Origin: Larkinella arboricola
Lineage (GTDB): Bacteria > Bacteroidota > Bacteroidia > Cytophagales > Spirosomataceae
Direction: 5' to 3'
NCBI RefSeq assembly: GCF_003259745.1
Contig: NZ_QLMC01000001.1
Coordinates: 806,001 to 870,000, forward strand
Length of the DNA stretch: 64,000 nucleotides
Positions 26,322 through 34,742 of this stretch are shown piece after piece. Under the pieces are notes generated by a model, which was not told the DNA's origin, ran no database searches, and saw only the letters and a program-made list of their open reading frames with translations. The position numbers and the translations under genes were made by a program. Every line of letters starts with the position of its first letter. Within the stretch, counting starts at the first letter, position 1.

Positions 26322-26963
26322 TTAAGTAGTTTTTTGTAACACAGCCCGACAGGGCACTCCTTCCACACCCTTTACTTTTAAGGGCAGGCAAATCAATTGA
26401 TAGCTTCCCGGGGTCACGCGGCCCAGATAAATTCCTTCCAGAATGACCACCCGGTTTTTTAATAAAATTTGATGCGTGTCCGGGGCATCGGCAAAGCGCT
26501 GGATCGAGAGGTAATCAATACCCACCAGCAGAACTCCATTTTCCACCAACCATTCGGCGGCATCGGCCGACAAAGCCGTGAAAGACTGATTGAAAGGTCG
26601 CTTGTCCCAACGGGATGATGAATTGTCAGTTTGAAACAGAATGCGCTTTGGAACCATAGTACCAACCCACCTATGTAGCATGTCCCGGGTAATAACGGCC
26701 GTATGCGGAATGGAAATCACCCGGCACGGGCCTACCAGCGTTGATAGGGGAATCGATAACGTATCTTCGGCATTTGCAACAAAATGCAAAGGAGCATCAA
26801 TATGCGTTCCCGTATGGACATCCATATCCAGTCGGCTAACGTTAGCATCCGAATCAGCTCCAATTTCCTGTAATCGCTCGATATTGAGTCCATAGCTGCC
26901 TGGCCATGTAGGCAGGTTCGGAGCTAATGTTACTGAAATATCAATTAGTTCCTGATTATTCAT
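26322..26963 (-). CDS. Cyclase-family metal hydrolase (kynurenine formamidase-like)
   Basis: A 213-residue enzyme. DMDVHTGTHIDAPLHF is the zinc-binding signature of the cyclase/kynurenine formamidase superfamily and ITLAPNLPTWPG-like opening is seen near the start. GVLLVGIDYLSI and VVILEGIYLG are further core strands. Members hydrolyse amides or lactones. It overlaps the GT2 gene upstream by eight bases. In a CMP-sugar context it could deacylate or open a lactone, but this is only inference. Confidence 0.85.
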   Translation of the reverse strand: MNNQELIDISVTLAPNLPTWPGSYGLNIERLQEIGADSDANVSRLDMDVHTGTHIDAPLHFVANAEDTLSIPLSTLVGPCRVISIPHTAVITRDMLHRWVGTMVPKRILFQTDNSSSRWDKRPFNQSFTALSADAAEWLVENGVLLVGIDYLSIQRFADAPDTHQILLKNRVVILEGIYLGRVTPGSYQLICLPLKVKGVEGVPCRAVLQKTT

Positions 26964-27900
26964 AAGCGATCTGTTTCATAGCCAGGGGCTCCTGAGTAGC
27001 AGGTTTTTCGCGTCTGAATACTTCATTAGGATAATAGAAGCGTTCTCGAAGCGTTCGGTCAAGGGTACCAATGAAACGGTATCCCTGATACGTTCCCCAA
27101 AACTGAAGGATTCTGAACACTGGAATTTCTGTAATATGTTTCCAAAACACACGCTCCTGAATTGCTGTCACATAATCACTCATCAAATTTGAGACCGATA
27201 AATATGCAAAGTCCCATAGGCTGAATTTGGCCATTGGTTTGAGCCGCTTGAAGGCAATGGCTTCCCGATAGTAGCGGTTAAATACCTTGCGGGGCGTTTC
27301 TTCGTGTACATGGACGATCGTTGCATCTGCATCATAGGCAATTCGGTAGCCTCGCTGTAAAATCTCACTGGCCCAATGCAAATCTTCTAGTCCCGTGAGG
27401 GTTTCATCATACGGCAATTCCTCCCACAAAGAGCGACGAATTGCGGTATTGGCATTGTTGCAAAACGGAATTTGCTGGTTATAATTAGATACCGCCGGAA
27501 ACCATTTGGCAAACAGTTGCTGTTCGGAGTACTTACTTTGGTGATTTCCAATCTGCCGACCATATGAAAGAGCGACTTTAGGATCTTCAAATGGTTTTAA
27601 CATCTGATCGATCCAATTGGTATAGACTGGATATACGTGAGCACTCGCAAAAAGAAGTATGTCACCCGAAGCGTGCTGGCAGCCAAGATTCAATGCCCGG
27701 CCAAACGAAAACTCTTCAGGTCTAATCCGTACAATTTTGGTACCATAGCTTTCGGCAATTTGAACGGTTTTGTCTTTGGAGCCAGAATCAACCAGAATAA
27801 CTTCTAAGTCTGTATGAGTTTCCTGCTGTTTGATTCCATTCAACAATTTACCAATGTGAGCTTCTTCGTTGAATGCTCGTATAATAATGCTACAAGTCAT
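26956..27900 (-). CDS. Family 2 glycosyltransferase
   Basis: A 314-residue GT2 enzyme. The N-terminus CSIIIRAFNEEAHIGKLL and VDSGSKDKT are standard; the usual DxD is replaced by ASAHVYP, as in some rhamnosyl- or fucosyltransferase-like relatives. LTGLEDLHWASEIL is the acidic ED motif that acts as base. No transmembrane helix. Given GDP-fucose made nearby, fucose transfer is one possibility, but not provable. Confidence 0.9.
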   Translation of the reverse strand: MTCSIIIRAFNEEAHIGKLLNGIKQQETHTDLEVILVDSGSKDKTVQIAESYGTKIVRIRPEEFSFGRALNLGCQHASGDILLFASAHVYPVYTNWIDQMLKPFEDPKVALSYGRQIGNHQSKYSEQQLFAKWFPAVSNYNQQIPFCNNANTAIRRSLWEELPYDETLTGLEDLHWASEILQRGYRIAYDADATIVHVHEETPRKVFNRYYREAIAFKRLKPMAKFSLWDFAYLSVSNLMSDYVTAIQERVFWKHITEIPVFRILQFWGTYQGYRFIGTLDRTLRERFYYPNEVFRREKPATQEPLAMKQIAYE

Positions 27901-27935
27901 GGGTTTTATATCTTAGCAGATTCTAATGCGCGTTT

Positions 27936-28592
27936 TTACCAGGCATTTTTATCACCTTTTATCATCTTTTCCACCGTCCACCAGCAAATCTTTATATCAA
28001 GAAGCAGTGAGGAATATTTGGTGTACCAAATATCATAGCGAACGCGATGGCGCATTTGGTTTAATTCTGAAGTTTCACCCCGTAATCCTTTTGCTTGAGC
28101 TAATCCGGTTATTCCAGGTTTAGTTCTGAAGCGTTCGCGGTATTCTGGTATAAGGGGTAAGTACTGAATATCCAGTGGGATAGGGTGTGGACGTGGACCT
28201 ACTATACTCATATGGCCAGCAATGACATTCAATACTTGTGGCAGCTCATCCAAATTCGTTTTTCGAAGGATTCGTCCAATCCGAGTTACCCGGACATCGT
28301 TTTGAGTAGCCTGCTTAAAGGAAGCATTTTTCTGATGCTTCATCGTTCGGAATTTCAAACAGGGAAATGGTCGACCATTTATTCCAGAACGTAGCTGCAC
28401 AAATAAAATAGGGCCTTTGGATTCCAGTCGGATTAGAAAACCGATTAATGGTAGTAGCCAGGAAAGAATAAAGGCAGTAACCAGCAGAGAAACGATGAGG
28501 TCGAAGCATCGTTTCACCATGGGTTGGGGCTTCCTCGCAGTCGTCTCCCTGACCACATAATACGAGGAATTCGGTTGTAACAAGTTAATCAT
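27936..28592 (-). CDS. Undecaprenyl-phosphate sugar phosphotransferase (short WcaJ/PglC type)
   Basis: A 218-residue priming transferase. [15 protein letters not shown] is the re-entrant membrane helix with the catalytic Asp/Glu that follow, KFRTM and VGPRPHP are the phosphoglycosyltransferase signature, and KPGITGLAQ is typical of the WcaJ/RfbP family. It lacks the N-terminal membrane domain of long WcaJ, so it belongs to the short form. It would attach the first sugar-1-phosphate to the lipid carrier, starting each repeat unit. Confidence 0.92.
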   Translation of the reverse strand: MINLLQPNSSYYVVRETTARKPQPMVKRCFDLIVSLLVTAFILSWLLPLIGFLIRLESKGPILFVQLRSGINGRPFPCLKFRTMKHQKNASFKQATQNDVRVTRIGRILRKTNLDELPQVLNVIAGHMSIVGPRPHPIPLDIQYLPLIPEYRERFRTKPGITGLAQAKGLRGETSELNQMRHRVRYDIWYTKYSSLLLDIKICWWTVEKMIKGDKNAW

Positions 28593-28627
28593 AACGTTTC
28601 CAGGTTGAGTGATTGGGGCAGTTTGGG

Positions 28628-28681
28628 CAAAGTTTTTACTAGCCGGATTTTACCCCGGCCAGTAATTTGCCGTAAACTTTG
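28628..28681 (-). other. Nested hairpin between wzc and the priming transferase
   Basis: CAAAGTTT (28628-28635) pairs with AAACTTTG (28674-28681), and inside them ACTAGCCGG pairs with CCGGCCAGT with one G-T wobble. It lies in the 107-base gap of the minus-strand train and may limit transcription beyond Wzc or guide processing. Confidence 0.4.
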
Positions 28682-28699
28682 TTGAGTGGGCTAAGCAGC

Positions 28700-31054
28700 T
28701 TAGCTTCCTGGTAACAACCGCTTCAGAAAAGGTTTCTTTTTATCGGTGTCCTGTTCATAATATCCACCGGCGCCATACCCATAGCCATACCCATAGCCGT
28801 AGCCATACCCATAGCCGTAGGCGCTGTTTTCCTGGATGGAATTCAGGACCAGGCTTAGCTTGCGGAACCGCTGTTCTTTGTACATGACATCCACCATCTT
28901 CAAATGTTGCTTCGGCGTTACTTCGTGCCGCACAACGTACATGGTTGCATCCGCTTTATCGGCCAGAATCTGTGCATCTGTAACCAGACCAATTGGGGGG
29001 GAGTCTATGATAATGTACTGGAACCGTTCGCGTAACTGCTGGAATAATTCTTCTACCTTATCGCTAACCAAAAGTTCGGCAGGGTTTGGCGGGATGGGGC
29101 CGCTGGTTAGGATAAAGTAATTGTCCATGCCCGGAACCGGTTGTATAATCTCATCCAAGGATACCTGGCCGACGAGGTAGTTGCTAAGGCCCACGGTATT
29201 CGGCATGTTCAGCATGGAATGCAGCTTCGGACGACGCAAGTCCATTTCCAGAATGACCGTAGGACGATCAATTAAGGCTAAGCTGGCGCCGAGGTTGAGT
29301 GAGATAAATGATTTACCTTCACCACTCATACTTGAGGTGAACAGGATAGCCAAGCTCTCGTTATTCGATCTGAGGAATTGCAGGTTGGTACGCATGGCCC
29401 GCACTTGCTCAGCCACAATGGATCGGCTATTGGAAGTGACAACCATCGGGAATTTATGCTTGGCATAAGCGATTTCACCGATAATAGGCGTTTTGGTCAG
29501 TTCTTCAATATCCGTGCGCTTGCTGATGCGGTTGTTCAGCATATCTCGACCGGCCAGCACCCCTATCGGAATCATAAGGCCAAAAGCTCCGAATAAGAGG
29601 AAAACCAAGGCTTTCTTAGGCTTAACCGGCTTACTAGTGCTTCTTGCTCTGTCAATGGTCCGACTGTCGGCAATCGTTGATGCGTAGGAGAGGGCTGTTT
29701 CTTCCCGTTTAGCAAGCAAGTAGGTATACAGGTTGTTTTTAATGGCCTGTTGGCGAGTAATATCCAGTAACGCACGTTCTTTACGGGGAACTGACCGAAT
29801 CATTGTTTCAAACTTCTGATTATGAGTCAGTAATCTCTGCCGGGTTCCCTGTAAAATATTTTTCATTGTCTGGATGTTTTCATTAATATTCGCCTTGGTA
29901 GAACGAATCTGGTCATCCAATGATCGCAGAAGAGGGTTGTTTTCGGAAGTTGTTTTAATTAGATGCTCACGTTGGAGCTCGAGTTCCGATACATTTGTAA
30001 TTAGTTTTAACAAGGTAGGATCACTCAAGCCTAACGTAGATGGGGCCGAACCGTTTTCACCATTTTTTCGCTGGATGTAACGTTCAACATCTGCTAATGC
30101 ACCCAATTGAATATTAACCTGACTCAACTGAGCATCGTTCTGTTGAACACTTTGCAGAAAGATCTGAGACTCGGTACTAATGTCTGTAATACCCTGGGCT
30201 GATTTATAAACCTCCACGTCTTTTTCTACGGTAGCCAACTCACCAGAGATTAACTGAAGACGTTCTTCGATAAAATCAAGGGTATTGGAAGCTACCAGGT
30301 TTTTATCTTTCAAAGCAGCATCGTTGTATTCCTCAATAATCTTATCGAGAATATTGCGTCCTTTTTCGGGCACGGCCGTTTCCAGGCTAAGTACCAATAC
30401 CGTTGATTGCTTGCTGGTGGGTTCCACTTTCAGCGCTTCAACGTAGCTCTGAATAACTTCCTGTTTAGGAGCTACGTGTACAATAACCGGTATGGTATCA
30501 AGTCCAGCCGTTGCTTTTGGGAAAACCCGGATGCGTCCGAATTCCGTATTCAGGCTTTGGTTAACCGGATAGATTTTTTCTCCAATCTTGACGGTTTTTG
30601 CACTTGTAAAGGAAACCGTAAGAGGCTCTTCATAGATCAATGCATTCGGTTGCTCAATGACCAGGCGAAAAGGAGAATCTTTATAAATCTCACGTTCGCC
30701 CACTGGCGTATCATGGAAATAGGTCACATCAAGCGACAAGGCGTCGTTTACCTTCTCCATGATTGTGTAGGACTTCAGGATCTCCATCTCGTTTTCAACA
30801 ACTTTCGAGTCGGTAAAGAGATCCATCTCTTTCATGATGTTGTCAGCCGAGATTCCCTTCTTCTCATCTTTAATCAAAATACTGCTTTGTACTTTGTAGA
30901 TGGGAACTTGGTAAAGGAGATACGTGTACCCAAGTGCAAGCGCAACAATGAGCGAGAGGAGAAACCACTTCCAGTTTTTCAAATACCGAAAGAGGATTAA
31001 CTGCAGGTCAGGTTCTTTTTCCTCCTGCTGATAAACGTACGGGTTCGTAATCAT
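28700..31054 (-). CDS. wzc: Polysaccharide co-polymerase/tyrosine autokinase, Wzc-like
   Basis: A 784-residue bacterial tyrosine kinase of the inner membrane. The N-terminal Wzz domain has a first helix FLLSLIVALALGYTYLL; a coiled-coil periplasmic part follows to about residue 480, then a second helix VFLLFGAFGLMIPIGVLAG. The kinase has Walker A near 573-582 (SSMSGEGKS), Walker A' near 598-605 (TVILEMDLRRP) and Walker B near 680-686 (YIIIDSPP). The C-terminus carries eight YG dipeptides (about 746-765) then GAGGYYEQD, the tyrosine cluster that is autophosphorylated. It controls chain length and export with Wza. Confidence 0.95.
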   Translation of the reverse strand: MITNPYVYQQEEKEPDLQLILFRYLKNWKWFLLSLIVALALGYTYLLYQVPIYKVQSSILIKDEKKGISADNIMKEMDLFTDSKVVENEMEILKSYTIMEKVNDALSLDVTYFHDTPVGEREIYKDSPFRLVIEQPNALIYEEPLTVSFTSAKTVKIGEKIYPVNQSLNTEFGRIRVFPKATAGLDTIPVIVHVAPKQEVIQSYVEALKVEPTSKQSTVLVLSLETAVPEKGRNILDKIIEEYNDAALKDKNLVASNTLDFIEERLQLISGELATVEKDVEVYKSAQGITDISTESQIFLQSVQQNDAQLSQVNIQLGALADVERYIQRKNGENGSAPSTLGLSDPTLLKLITNVSELELQREHLIKTTSENNPLLRSLDDQIRSTKANINENIQTMKNILQGTRQRLLTHNQKFETMIRSVPRKERALLDITRQQAIKNNLYTYLLAKREETALSYASTIADSRTIDRARSTSKPVKPKKALVFLLFGAFGLMIPIGVLAGRDMLNNRISKRTDIEELTKTPIIGEIAYAKHKFPMVVTSNSRSIVAEQVRAMRTNLQFLRSNNESLAILFTSSMSGEGKSFISLNLGASLALIDRPTVILEMDLRRPKLHSMLNMPNTVGLSNYLVGQVSLDEIIQPVPGMDNYFILTSGPIPPNPAELLVSDKVEELFQQLRERFQYIIIDSPPIGLVTDAQILADKADATMYVVRHEVTPKQHLKMVDVMYKEQRFRKLSLVLNSIQENSAYGYGYGYGYGYGYGYGAGGYYEQDTDKKKPFLKRLLPGS
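28772..28819. repeat. 12-base tandem repeat encoding the Tyr-Gly tail of Wzc
   Basis: Units like CCATACCCATAG repeat with small variants inside the 3' end of wzc and encode the alternating Tyr-Gly run. Slippage could change the number of tyrosines. Confidence 0.7.
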
Positions 31055-31126
31055 AACGTTTTGAGTAATTAGGTATTTATTTGGATGGCAGTTTGTCCGG
31101 AACGGATTTGTCTGCTAATAACTTGA

Positions 31127-31915
31127 CTAATAATTGCGTAGAATAACAGCTATAAAGGATAGTGCACCAATCACGGAGGGTAGAATCGTGTAGAAGCGAT
31201 CAGCATAGGCCAGACGAGCTTTTCCCGGTTCTACATATATGACGTCGTTTGGATGCAAATAGTAAAAAGGAGATTTAAACAAGTCGCGCTGGTTCATATT
31301 GACTCGGCCGAATTCCCGTTTACCATTAGTCTCCCGGATAATCATGACATTGTCGCGTCGGCCATAGATGGTAATGTCTCCGGCCAAACTCAGGGCTTCT
31401 GTCAGCGTCATTTGTTCGTTTGGTACGCTGAACATGGATGGTCGGGCTACCTCACCTAGTACCGATACTTTGAAGTTCAAAAATCGGACCGCTACCGTCG
31501 GTTCTTTCAAATATTTTTTAAGTTTCTCCTGAATTAAATCCCGTGCGCCGGTCGATGTCAGCCCGGCAATTTTTATTTTTCCTACCAATGGTAATTGAAC
31601 GTTGCCTTCTGCATCTACCAGGTAACCAACAGCGCTTGTAACCGGAACCTGCCCTTGAAAAGAGTTTAGATTCATACGCTGTTCGATACCGGCGTAGGGG
31701 TTAAAAAAACTACTGGCTTCCGGGTTCAGACTATTGACATTTATACCTAATAAATCATTGATTTGAATAACCGGTACATACCGGTTCGTAATTTCCTGAA
31801 CGATTGCCGTGCTGTCAGCGAGGGGGCCTTGAAAATAAGTGATCTGTTTTTGGGAGATGCAGGACGAGAAACCAATGATCATTAGACCGAATACGAGCCA
31901 ATTCCAATTCTTCAT
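31127..31915 (-). CDS. wza: Polysaccharide export lipoprotein, Wza-like
   Basis: A 262-residue lipoprotein (lipobox IGFSSC) of the polysaccharide export family. Residues 40-135 form the Poly_export domain (IQINDLLGINVNSL, GYLVDAEGNVQLPLVGKIKIAGLT), followed by an SLBB-like part (FKVSVLGEVARPSMFSVPNEQMTLTEAL, split here by meaning only). The C-terminal ILPSVIGALSFIAVIL is hydrophobic. It forms the outer-membrane channel for the polymer in complex with Wzc. First gene of the minus-strand train, 72 bases before wzc. Confidence 0.94.
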   Translation of the reverse strand: MKNWNWLVFGLMIIGFSSCISQKQITYFQGPLADSTAIVQEITNRYVPVIQINDLLGINVNSLNPEASSFFNPYAGIEQRMNLNSFQGQVPVTSAVGYLVDAEGNVQLPLVGKIKIAGLTSTGARDLIQEKLKKYLKEPTVAVRFLNFKVSVLGEVARPSMFSVPNEQMTLTEALSLAGDITIYGRRDNVMIIRETNGKREFGRVNMNQRDLFKSPFYYLHPNDVIYVEPGKARLAYADRFYTILPSVIGALSFIAVILRNY

Positions 31916-32297
31916 GTGTTTATGTTAAATAACCTTTATAAATACTGATTTATCCGACAGAAAGACGAGACCGAAGATCTAGACGCCCTTGAAATAGCCT
32001 TTCTAAAGCTATTTATTTAAAGTCCTGATGAAAAACGCAAAAAAAATTTCGTAAGTGTTTTGTTTTTATGGTAACAAAATACGTACCGTATCCTAAAATT
32101 ATGGCCATCAGTTTTAGGAATTGCAAAAATATTTTCTCATTTTTCGGTGTCGAATGAGTTATCAGACTTTTAACGGTTGATCGCGACCCCGTGAATTGTG
32201 CGAATTCATAATCGACACTGTACAGACTATGAATTTATCTTTGCAATTACTTAGTCCGGTATTTTGGTATTAATCTTTATCTCTTGTCTTTTTTGCC
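31916..32297. other. AT-rich region between wza and the IS5-like remnant
   Basis: Holds the upstream region of the minus-strand polysaccharide genes. On the minus strand TATTTTTG (32124-32131) fits TAnnTTTG, and on the plus strand TATCTTTG (32236-32243) fits it too, but neither has a good upstream TTG at the expected distance. No other feature seen. Confidence 0.35.
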
Positions 32298-32624
32298 ATG
32301 CGAAAGTATGAATTGACCGACTCCCAGTGGGAAAAACTAAAGGATATGATGCCCTCTAACAATCGCCCCGGTCGCCCGTGGCGCTCCCACCGTCAATCCA
32401 TTAATGGTATTCTCTGGATCTTAAATTCCGGCGCGCCCTGGCGTGATCTGCCTGAACGTTACGGTTCCTGGAAAACCATTTATGATCGTTTTCGTCGCTG
32501 GCAACGCGATGGTACCTTGGCTAAAATTCTGACGCTTTTGCAATTGAATTTCCCTGCTGTAACCGCAACAGAAAATTATGCACCGGTTACATCGGAGCAA
32601 CCCCTTCATCAGTCTGTTAGTTAG
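32298..32624 (+). pseudogene. IS5-type transposase orfA remnant
   Basis: A 108-residue protein. The first 75 residues (YELTDSQWEKLKDMM, NRPGRPWRSHRQSINGILWIL, GAPWRDLPERYGSWKTIYDRF) are the DUF4096-type N-terminal domain of two-frame IS5-family transposases. The last 30 residues are not conserved, and no DDE-bearing second frame follows. I therefore read it as a remnant of an insertion sequence, although a recruited DNA-binding protein is possible. Terminal inverted repeats were not found. Confidence 0.75.
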
Positions 32625-33177
32625 ATACAAGCGTGTATTTCGACATATCAGCTAACGTTTCATTCGTCTCAATAGACGAATACAACTTACGCTTTTGATT
32701 CCTTTCAATATACGTTGAAAAGAATGGTGCAACAGAGATAGAAACCTTTACAGTTAAAGTAACTATTAAAAAATAATGCTACTTTAAATCTAAAAACATT
32801 AAATCATTCTGTTTCCATTATTCGCTTACAAGAATTATCAGTCAAAAAGGCCGAGTAACCTCAAACAAGCTTCTTTGTAATCGGTAAATCAAATTTAGTG
32901 AAAGTTGTTCTAATCCAAGATACTTGTCCGTAAAATAAACTATAAATATGCTTTTTGCCATTTGGCGGTTACTTTAACTGCCAGTTCTCAAGTTACCTTT
33001 TTTAAGAATTGCCGGACAAGTATTGGTACGCTTTCACTTAAATGGTTACAAAATTTATGCCAGTTAAGCTTTAAGAAAGAGGTAATATTGGGATAGTGCA
33101 AAAGAAAAGTCGGATTTGAACAGATGTTCACAATCCGACTTAAAAAGTAACATTAAGTAACTTAGTGAGGGTCCTGG
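32625..33177. other. AT-rich spacer with a small hairpin and a terminator
   Basis: Contains ATTCGTCT-CAAT-AGACGAAT (32662-32681), a perfect 8 bp hairpin, and the terminator at 33107-33141. No coding frame or recognisable IS end found. Confidence 0.5.
33107..33141 (-). terminator. Terminator of the peptide/acyltransferase operon
   Basis: AAGTCGGATTTGAAC pairs with GTTCAcAATCCGACTT (one bulged C) around the loop AGAT. On the minus strand the stem is followed by TTCTTTTGC, a T-rich tract. It lies 37 bases after the stop of the acyltransferase gene. Confidence 0.78.
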
Positions 33178-34311
33178 TTAAGCAATAATTTGCTTAGATA
33201 GAAGATCGAGATATAAATCAGTACCCAGTACCTCTTCGGGGGTTTCGATTGTGCCAATCTGTAGCAGAAAATCACGCAGGTCCGCTGTGATTTCGTAAGT
33301 GAGGTACAACCGACGATCAAAAAGAATCGGCGCTTCTTCTAAATCGCAGATGGAATAGCGCTCGTGGTTAAAAGCTACTCTTTTAGTAAGCTGCTGATGC
33401 TGAGACCTAAAAGAGTCGGCACGTTGTTCTAATTCATGTTGGTCAAGGAATTTGTGAATGTAATTCCAGCCTTCCCATTGTTCCGGATACTTCGTTAAGT
33501 AGTGCCAGAACAGATCATAAATTTGTTGCAGGCTACGGCGACAATAGGTTTCACGGTCGCAGCCGGCTTCAGGAATAATGGGATCAAGGAAAGACAACAC
33601 ATTGTTCAGGTTCTTATCCCGGTACCCAATCACCGGAATAATAGGTGTCTGGGTCATATGGGAAAGAAAACCAACTCCTTTACGGGCCCAAACGTTCTGA
33701 GCACCAAAGCGTACCTGGATTTCTTTATCTTCCTGGCGGTTTAAACCCGTAGTACTGGTAACACCGTCAATAAAGATAACCAGAGAAGTGCCGGCCCGCA
33801 ATGCACGGATGACCTGAAGAGTCGATGACGGCTGCTCGGCATCCAGCATTTGAAAGGAGTTGGTTAGCTTATGCTTTTTCTGAAGCCCTTTGATGGTTGC
33901 CCAAATGTCCTTTCCCTGTTGTTGATAGGTACCACTACTGACCATCAGCGTAACGTCAAGGCCATTTCGGTACAGATACGTAGCCATTAGCCGATAAGAG
34001 CCCAAGTGAAAAGTGCAATAAATATTGGGCCGTGGGCTACTAATCAGTTCCTGAATGGGTCCTTTCGTCTGAATCAGATCGTTAGCGGTCAGAAATTGCT
34101 GATCAAAGGTTGTGTAGACCTGCTGAAGCAGCAATTTCTGAAAAAGTTCCTCGTGCTTCTCAATCGGAATCTCTGGCAGGATGTTCTGAACACTCGCCGA
34201 GAACGTGGTAAACTTAAAGAGATAACCTTGCTCTTTCCGAAGGTCCAAAGATTCGAATTGTTGGCGACAACGATCCAGTTCTCTTTGATATTGATGCACG
34301 AAGTTGCTCAT
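33178..34311 (-). CDS. Soluble LpxL-like acyltransferase with possible RRE-like tail
   Basis: A 377-residue protein. The central part has CTFHLGSYRLMATYL (in the place of the HxxxxD/E motif of lipid A-type acyltransferases), SLVIFIDGVTSTTG, WARKGVGFLSHMTQTPIIPVIGYR and the late YPEQWEGW, which is the usual C-terminal motif of the LpxL/HtrB fold. Unlike LpxL it has no N-terminal membrane helix. The last 67 residues (about 311-377; APILFDRRLYLTYEITADL, ending YLDLLSKQIIA) resemble, by eye only, a PqqD/RRE-like winged helix that binds leader peptides. It lies 12 bases after a small GG-peptide gene, so I infer it may acylate that peptide. The start is the ATG at 34311; the codon at 34317 is TTG. 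Confidence 0.75.
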   Translation of the reverse strand: MSNFVHQYQRELDRCRQQFESLDLRKEQGYLFKFTTFSASVQNILPEIPIEKHEELFQKLLLQQVYTTFDQQFLTANDLIQTKGPIQELISSPRPNIYCTFHLGSYRLMATYLYRNGLDVTLMVSSGTYQQQGKDIWATIKGLQKKHKLTNSFQMLDAEQPSSTLQVIRALRAGTSLVIFIDGVTSTTGLNRQEDKEIQVRFGAQNVWARKGVGFLSHMTQTPIIPVIGYRDKNLNNVLSFLDPIIPEAGCDRETYCRRSLQQIYDLFWHYLTKYPEQWEGWNYIHKFLDQHELEQRADSFRSQHQQLTKRVAFNHERYSICDLEEAPILFDRRLYLTYEITADLRDFLLQIGTIETPEEVLGTDLYLDLLSKQIIA

Positions 34312-34323
34312 AAACAATATAGA

Positions 34324-34521
34324 TTAAGAAAGTGCCAGTTGGTCAGCGTTCGGCTGTAGACCGAGGAATGTAGGGATCCATTCGCAGCAGACCTGTTCTT
34401 TGCCCCCCTTTGCGGCCAACAAGGCATTGTCATTGGTTTCATTTTTAGCTATTACATTCAGGTTTGTAGTAGCTGCATTCAACATTTGTTTAGCTGATTT
34501 GATAACAAAGTTCTTTTTCAT
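34324..34521 (-). CDS. Small GG-leader peptide, candidate RiPP or pheromone precursor
   Basis: A 65-residue peptide. The first 40 residues (MKKNFVIKSAKQMLNAATTN...) are a positively charged, amphipathic leader ending in AAKGG, a double-glycine cleavage motif. The remaining 25 residues (KEQVCCEWIPTFLGLQPNAD and five more) hold an adjacent Cys pair and a single Trp. The true ATG is at 34521; a longer frame from a TTG at 34548 is less likely. It ends 12 bases before the acyltransferase start on the same strand and is divergent from a LytTR regulator. A precursor-like role is inferred from layout. Confidence 0.6.
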   Translation of the reverse strand: MKKNFVIKSAKQMLNAATTNLNVIAKNETNDNALLAAKGGKEQVCCEWIPTFLGLQPNADQLALS

Positions 34522-34670
34522 GACGATAGATGATATTAAGTGATTCAAATGAAACTTGTCATCAATCGACCATTTTTACCCGGGATTATTCTGCCGATTG
34601 ATTAAGACAAAATTACCGGGTTATAGGGGGCTAGAGAATAGCAGCTTTTGGCTAAAAATTTATGCGGCTC

Positions 34671-34704
34671 TAGTAACTAATTACTATTATTTGTTAGTAA
34701 CTTA
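34671..34704. promoter_or_regulatory. Direct repeats, candidate LytTR binding site
   Basis: TAGTAACTAA (34671-34680) and TAGTAACTTA (34695-34704) are near-identical direct repeats with starts 24 bases apart, roughly two helical turns, which is the usual arrangement of LytTR sites. TAGTAA-CTAA-TTACTA is also a palindrome. It is 38 bases upstream of the LytTR gene start. Confidence 0.5.
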
Positions 34705-34742
34705 GCAGAGTTCAAACGAAAAGAACACGATTTAGAGTAATC

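Noticed and set aside
28772-28819. Short tandem repeats that could be taken for a CRISPR array
   Set aside because: The units are 12 bases, contiguous, without spacers and in frame with the Tyr-Gly tail of Wzc.
32200-32650. Terminal inverted repeats of an IS5-type element
   Set aside because: No matching end pair around the remnant at 32298-32624 could be seen, so no mobile-element boundaries are given.
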